Shown here: piece by piece, positions 5,177 to 6,145 of the stretch
How the letters are laid out: every line of letters begins with the position of its first letter
How positions within the stretch are numbered: the stretch's first letter is position 1
NCBI GenBank assembly: GCA_045532715.1
Contig: JAZSGM010000296.1
Span: 1 to 6,145, forward strand
Origin: RGIG2041 sp045532715
Lineage (GTDB): Bacteria; Bacillota; Clostridia; UBA1381; UMGS1253
DNA: 6,145 nt
Direction of reading: 5' to 3'
Translations under genes and position numbers: made by a program
The notes under the pieces: generated by a model
What the model was told of the DNA's origin: nothing
The model's input: only the letters and a program-made list of their open reading frames with translations
Databases searched by the model: none

Positions 5177-5209
5177 TTGATATACACGCGTATTTTTCTG
5201 TGGTAGAAT
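5177..5209 (+). promoter_or_regulatory. Probable extended -10 promoter of the ThuA-like gene
   Basis: TGGTAGAAT (5201-5209) is an extended -10 (TGn before TAGAAT). The obvious -35-like TTGATA (5177-5182) is 21 bp away, which is too far for a standard promoter, so recognition probably relies on the extended -10. The BlaI-type operators lie at least 45 bp upstream of this element, so direct repression by them is not evident. Confidence 0.55.
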
Positions 5210-5230
5210 GAACTCAAAGATAAAATAGTG

Positions 5231-5237
5231 AAGGAGG
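5231..5237 (+). promoter_or_regulatory. Ribosome binding site of the ThuA-like gene
   Basis: AAGGAGG is a near-perfect Shine-Dalgarno 6 nt before the ATG at 5244, and it fixes this start. Confidence 0.88.
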
Positions 5238-5243
5238 ATTTTT

Positions 5244-5957
5244 ATGATTCGGGTAACCATATGGAACGAGTATCGCCACGAAAAAGAAAAAGAACATGTA
5301 CGCGAGATTTATCCGGAAGGCATTCACAATGCGATTGCGAATTTTCTCGCCTGCGACGAGGTCAGCGTAAGAACCGCAACGCTCGATGAGCCGGAATGCG
5401 GACTTTCGCAAGAGATAATTGACAATACAGATGTGCTTTTATGGTGGGGACATATGGCGCATAAAGAAGTGCCGGATGAAATTGCCATTCGCGTGCGCGA
5501 TGCCGTACACGCAGGCATGGGCTTTATCCCACTCCATTCCGGGCATCACTCTAAGCCTTTTAAGCTATTGATGGGTACGCCGGGCGATTTAAGCTGGCGC
5601 TGTGACGGTGACAAGGAGCTTGTCTGGGTGGTTGACCCGTCGCATCCGATTGCACAGGGTATTGACCGCTACTTTGTAGTAGAGCATGAGGAAATGTACG
5701 GCGAGCCGTTTATGATTCCGGAGCCGGACAAGCTTGTGTTTATCGGTACATATGAAGGGGGCGAGGTGTTCCGTTCCGGCTGCTGCTGGCAACGCGGCTA
5801 CGGCAAGATTTTCTATTTCCAGCCGGGACATGAAAGATATCCGACCTACTACAATCCGGCAGTGCAGACCGTTATTAAAAACGCAGTGCGCTGGGCAAAT
5901 CCAACCTATCGCGGCGTTTTAGAGTGTCCGCATGTGAAGAAAATTGATGAAGAATAA
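5244..5957 (+). CDS. ThuA-like protein (trehalose-utilization / class I glutamine amidotransferase-like fold)
   Basis: This 237-residue protein of usual ThuA length has a flavodoxin/glutamine-amidotransferase-like fold. It starts with MIRVTIWNEYRHEK (1-14), shows alternating strands and helices (TDVLLWWGHMAHKEVP 62-77), and has the characteristic block GMGFIPLHSGHHSKPFKLLMG (91-111). HPIAQGID (134-141) and FQPGHERYPTYYNP (192-205) follow. No signal peptide is seen, so it is cytoplasmic. Family members are linked to uptake or breakdown of trehalose and other sugars, and some are sugar-processing enzymes; the exact reaction of this one cannot be read from sequence. A Gly-Cys-Cys (179-181) is present but is not in a clear nucleophile-elbow context. 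It is monocistronic: own promoter, divergent from the blaI-like operon, and ending in the hairpin array and terminator. No sugar transporter or hydrolase is adjacent in view. Confidence 0.88.
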   Translation: MIRVTIWNEYRHEKEKEHVREIYPEGIHNAIANFLACDEVSVRTATLDEPECGLSQEIIDNTDVLLWWGHMAHKEVPDEIAIRVRDAVHAGMGFIPLHSGHHSKPFKLLMGTPGDLSWRCDGDKELVWVVDPSHPIAQGIDRYFVVEHEEMYGEPFMIPEPDKLVFIGTYEGGEVFRSGCCWQRGYGKIFYFQPGHERYPTYYNPAVQTVIKNAVRWANPTYRGVLECPHVKKIDEE

Positions 5958-5970
5958 AAAGGACGCATAA

Positions 5971-6094
5971 GCGCGTTATCCCAAGGGATACGCGCAGTGA
6001 AATTCGCTCTGGCGAGCGAGTGAGATACGCCTGTCGGCGTGTGATATATGTTCTGTCGAACATGTGATATATTTCCTTACAGGAAATGTTATGG
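5971..6094. repeat. Tandem array of variable hairpins joined by GTGANAT linkers
   Basis: After the ThuA-like gene a lead hairpin (5971-5995: GCGCGT-T-ATCCC pairing with GGGATACGCGC, one bulged T) is followed by four regular units. Each unit is a 7-nt linker plus a short hairpin: GTGAAAT + 6004-6019 (TCGCTC, loop TGGC, GAGCGA); GTGAGAT + 6027-6040 (ACGCC, loop TGTC, GGCGT); GTGATAT + 6048-6063 (ATGTTC, loop TGTC, GAACAT); GTGATAT + 6071-6087 (ATTTCC, TTACA, GGAAAT). It closes with GTTATGG (6088-6094). The end of each linker (AT) can pair with the start of the next (GT), adding two pairs to every stem and leaving only GAN unpaired. Stems differ completely but always pair. Function is unknown: a 3' UTR or small RNA structure, or a mobile palindromic repeat family. 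Strand is not determined, though it is transcribed with the ThuA-like gene. Confidence 0.85.
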
Positions 6095-6125
6095 AAAAAA
6101 GCCGTCTCACTGAGACGGCTTTTTA
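6095..6125 (+). terminator. Rho-independent terminator after the hairpin array
   Basis: GCCGTCTC (6101-6108) pairs with GAGACGGC (6112-6119) around a 3-nt loop. It is extended by A-T pairs from the flanking A6 and T5 runs. It is GC-rich and followed by TTTTT, so it is a strong terminator for the ThuA-like transcript including the array. The flanking A-run means it could also act on a gene converging from the right. Confidence 0.92.
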
Positions 6126-6145
6126 TCATTCACATCCGATTTATC

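Noticed and set aside
5182..5193. ATACACGCGTAT as an operator palindrome
   Set aside because: Only the outer four bases on each side are symmetric and the centre is not; too weak to call a regulator site.
5971..6094. CRISPR array or integron attC site
   Set aside because: The constant parts are only 7 nt, the variable parts are self-complementary stems, and no cas or integrase gene is near. It lacks attC core features.
5875..6129. 84-codon minus-strand open frame across the hairpin array
   Set aside because: It covers the terminator and the palindromes and overlaps the end of the ThuA-like gene. It has no credible ribosome site or domain.

Overview
The window looks like a chromosome segment of a low-to-moderate GC Gram-positive bacterium, most likely a gut-type Clostridia (Oscillospirales/Ruminococcaceae-like). 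The basis is strong purine-rich Shine-Dalgarno sites before every gene, consensus sigma-A promoters with 17-bp spacers, Rho-independent terminators, a BlaI/M56 system of clostridial type, and a left-edge sequence resembling a Firmicutes rRNA leader. The lineage is an inference from sequence style, not a database result.

Layout. (1) Positions 1-267 are an AT-rich divergent control region. A very strong minus-strand promoter (TTGACA-17-TATACT with upstream A/T tracts) fires off the left edge into an rRNA-type leader. A plus-strand promoter (TTGAAA-17-TATAAT) drives rsmA. (2) 268-1972 is a two-gene plus-strand operon: rsmA (16S rRNA dimethyltransferase) and a stand-alone, membrane-anchored or secreted metallo-beta-lactamase-fold protein like the C-terminal domain of ComEC. 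It ends in a terminator at 1971-2001 that also serves the converging minus-strand operon. (3) 2023-5067 is a four-gene, translationally coupled minus-strand operon: a BlaI-type repressor, an M56 (BlaR1/MecR1-like) membrane metallopeptidase, and two paralogous anchored sensor proteins. It has a consensus promoter and two near-identical BlaI-type operators. (4) 5244-5957 is a plus-strand ThuA-like gene. (5) 5958-6125 holds a striking tandem hairpin array followed by a strong terminator.

The most interesting system is the BlaI/M56 operon. In BlaR1-like proteins one polypeptide carries the M56 protease, a last transmembrane helix and an extracellular sensor. Here the protease gene stops just before that last helix. 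The helix plus sensor is encoded by a separate gene that overlaps it at ATGA, and a second copy of the helix with a different ectodomain follows, again joined at ATGA. One protease thus appears to be paired with two alternative sensor subunits. Neither sensor looks like a penicillin-binding domain, and one carries a short motif typical of Na+-translocating decarboxylase beta subunits.

The second unusual element is the array after the ThuA-like gene. Four hairpins of different sequence are joined by 7-nt linkers of form GTGANAT. The linkers and loops are conserved while the stems vary with pairing preserved.
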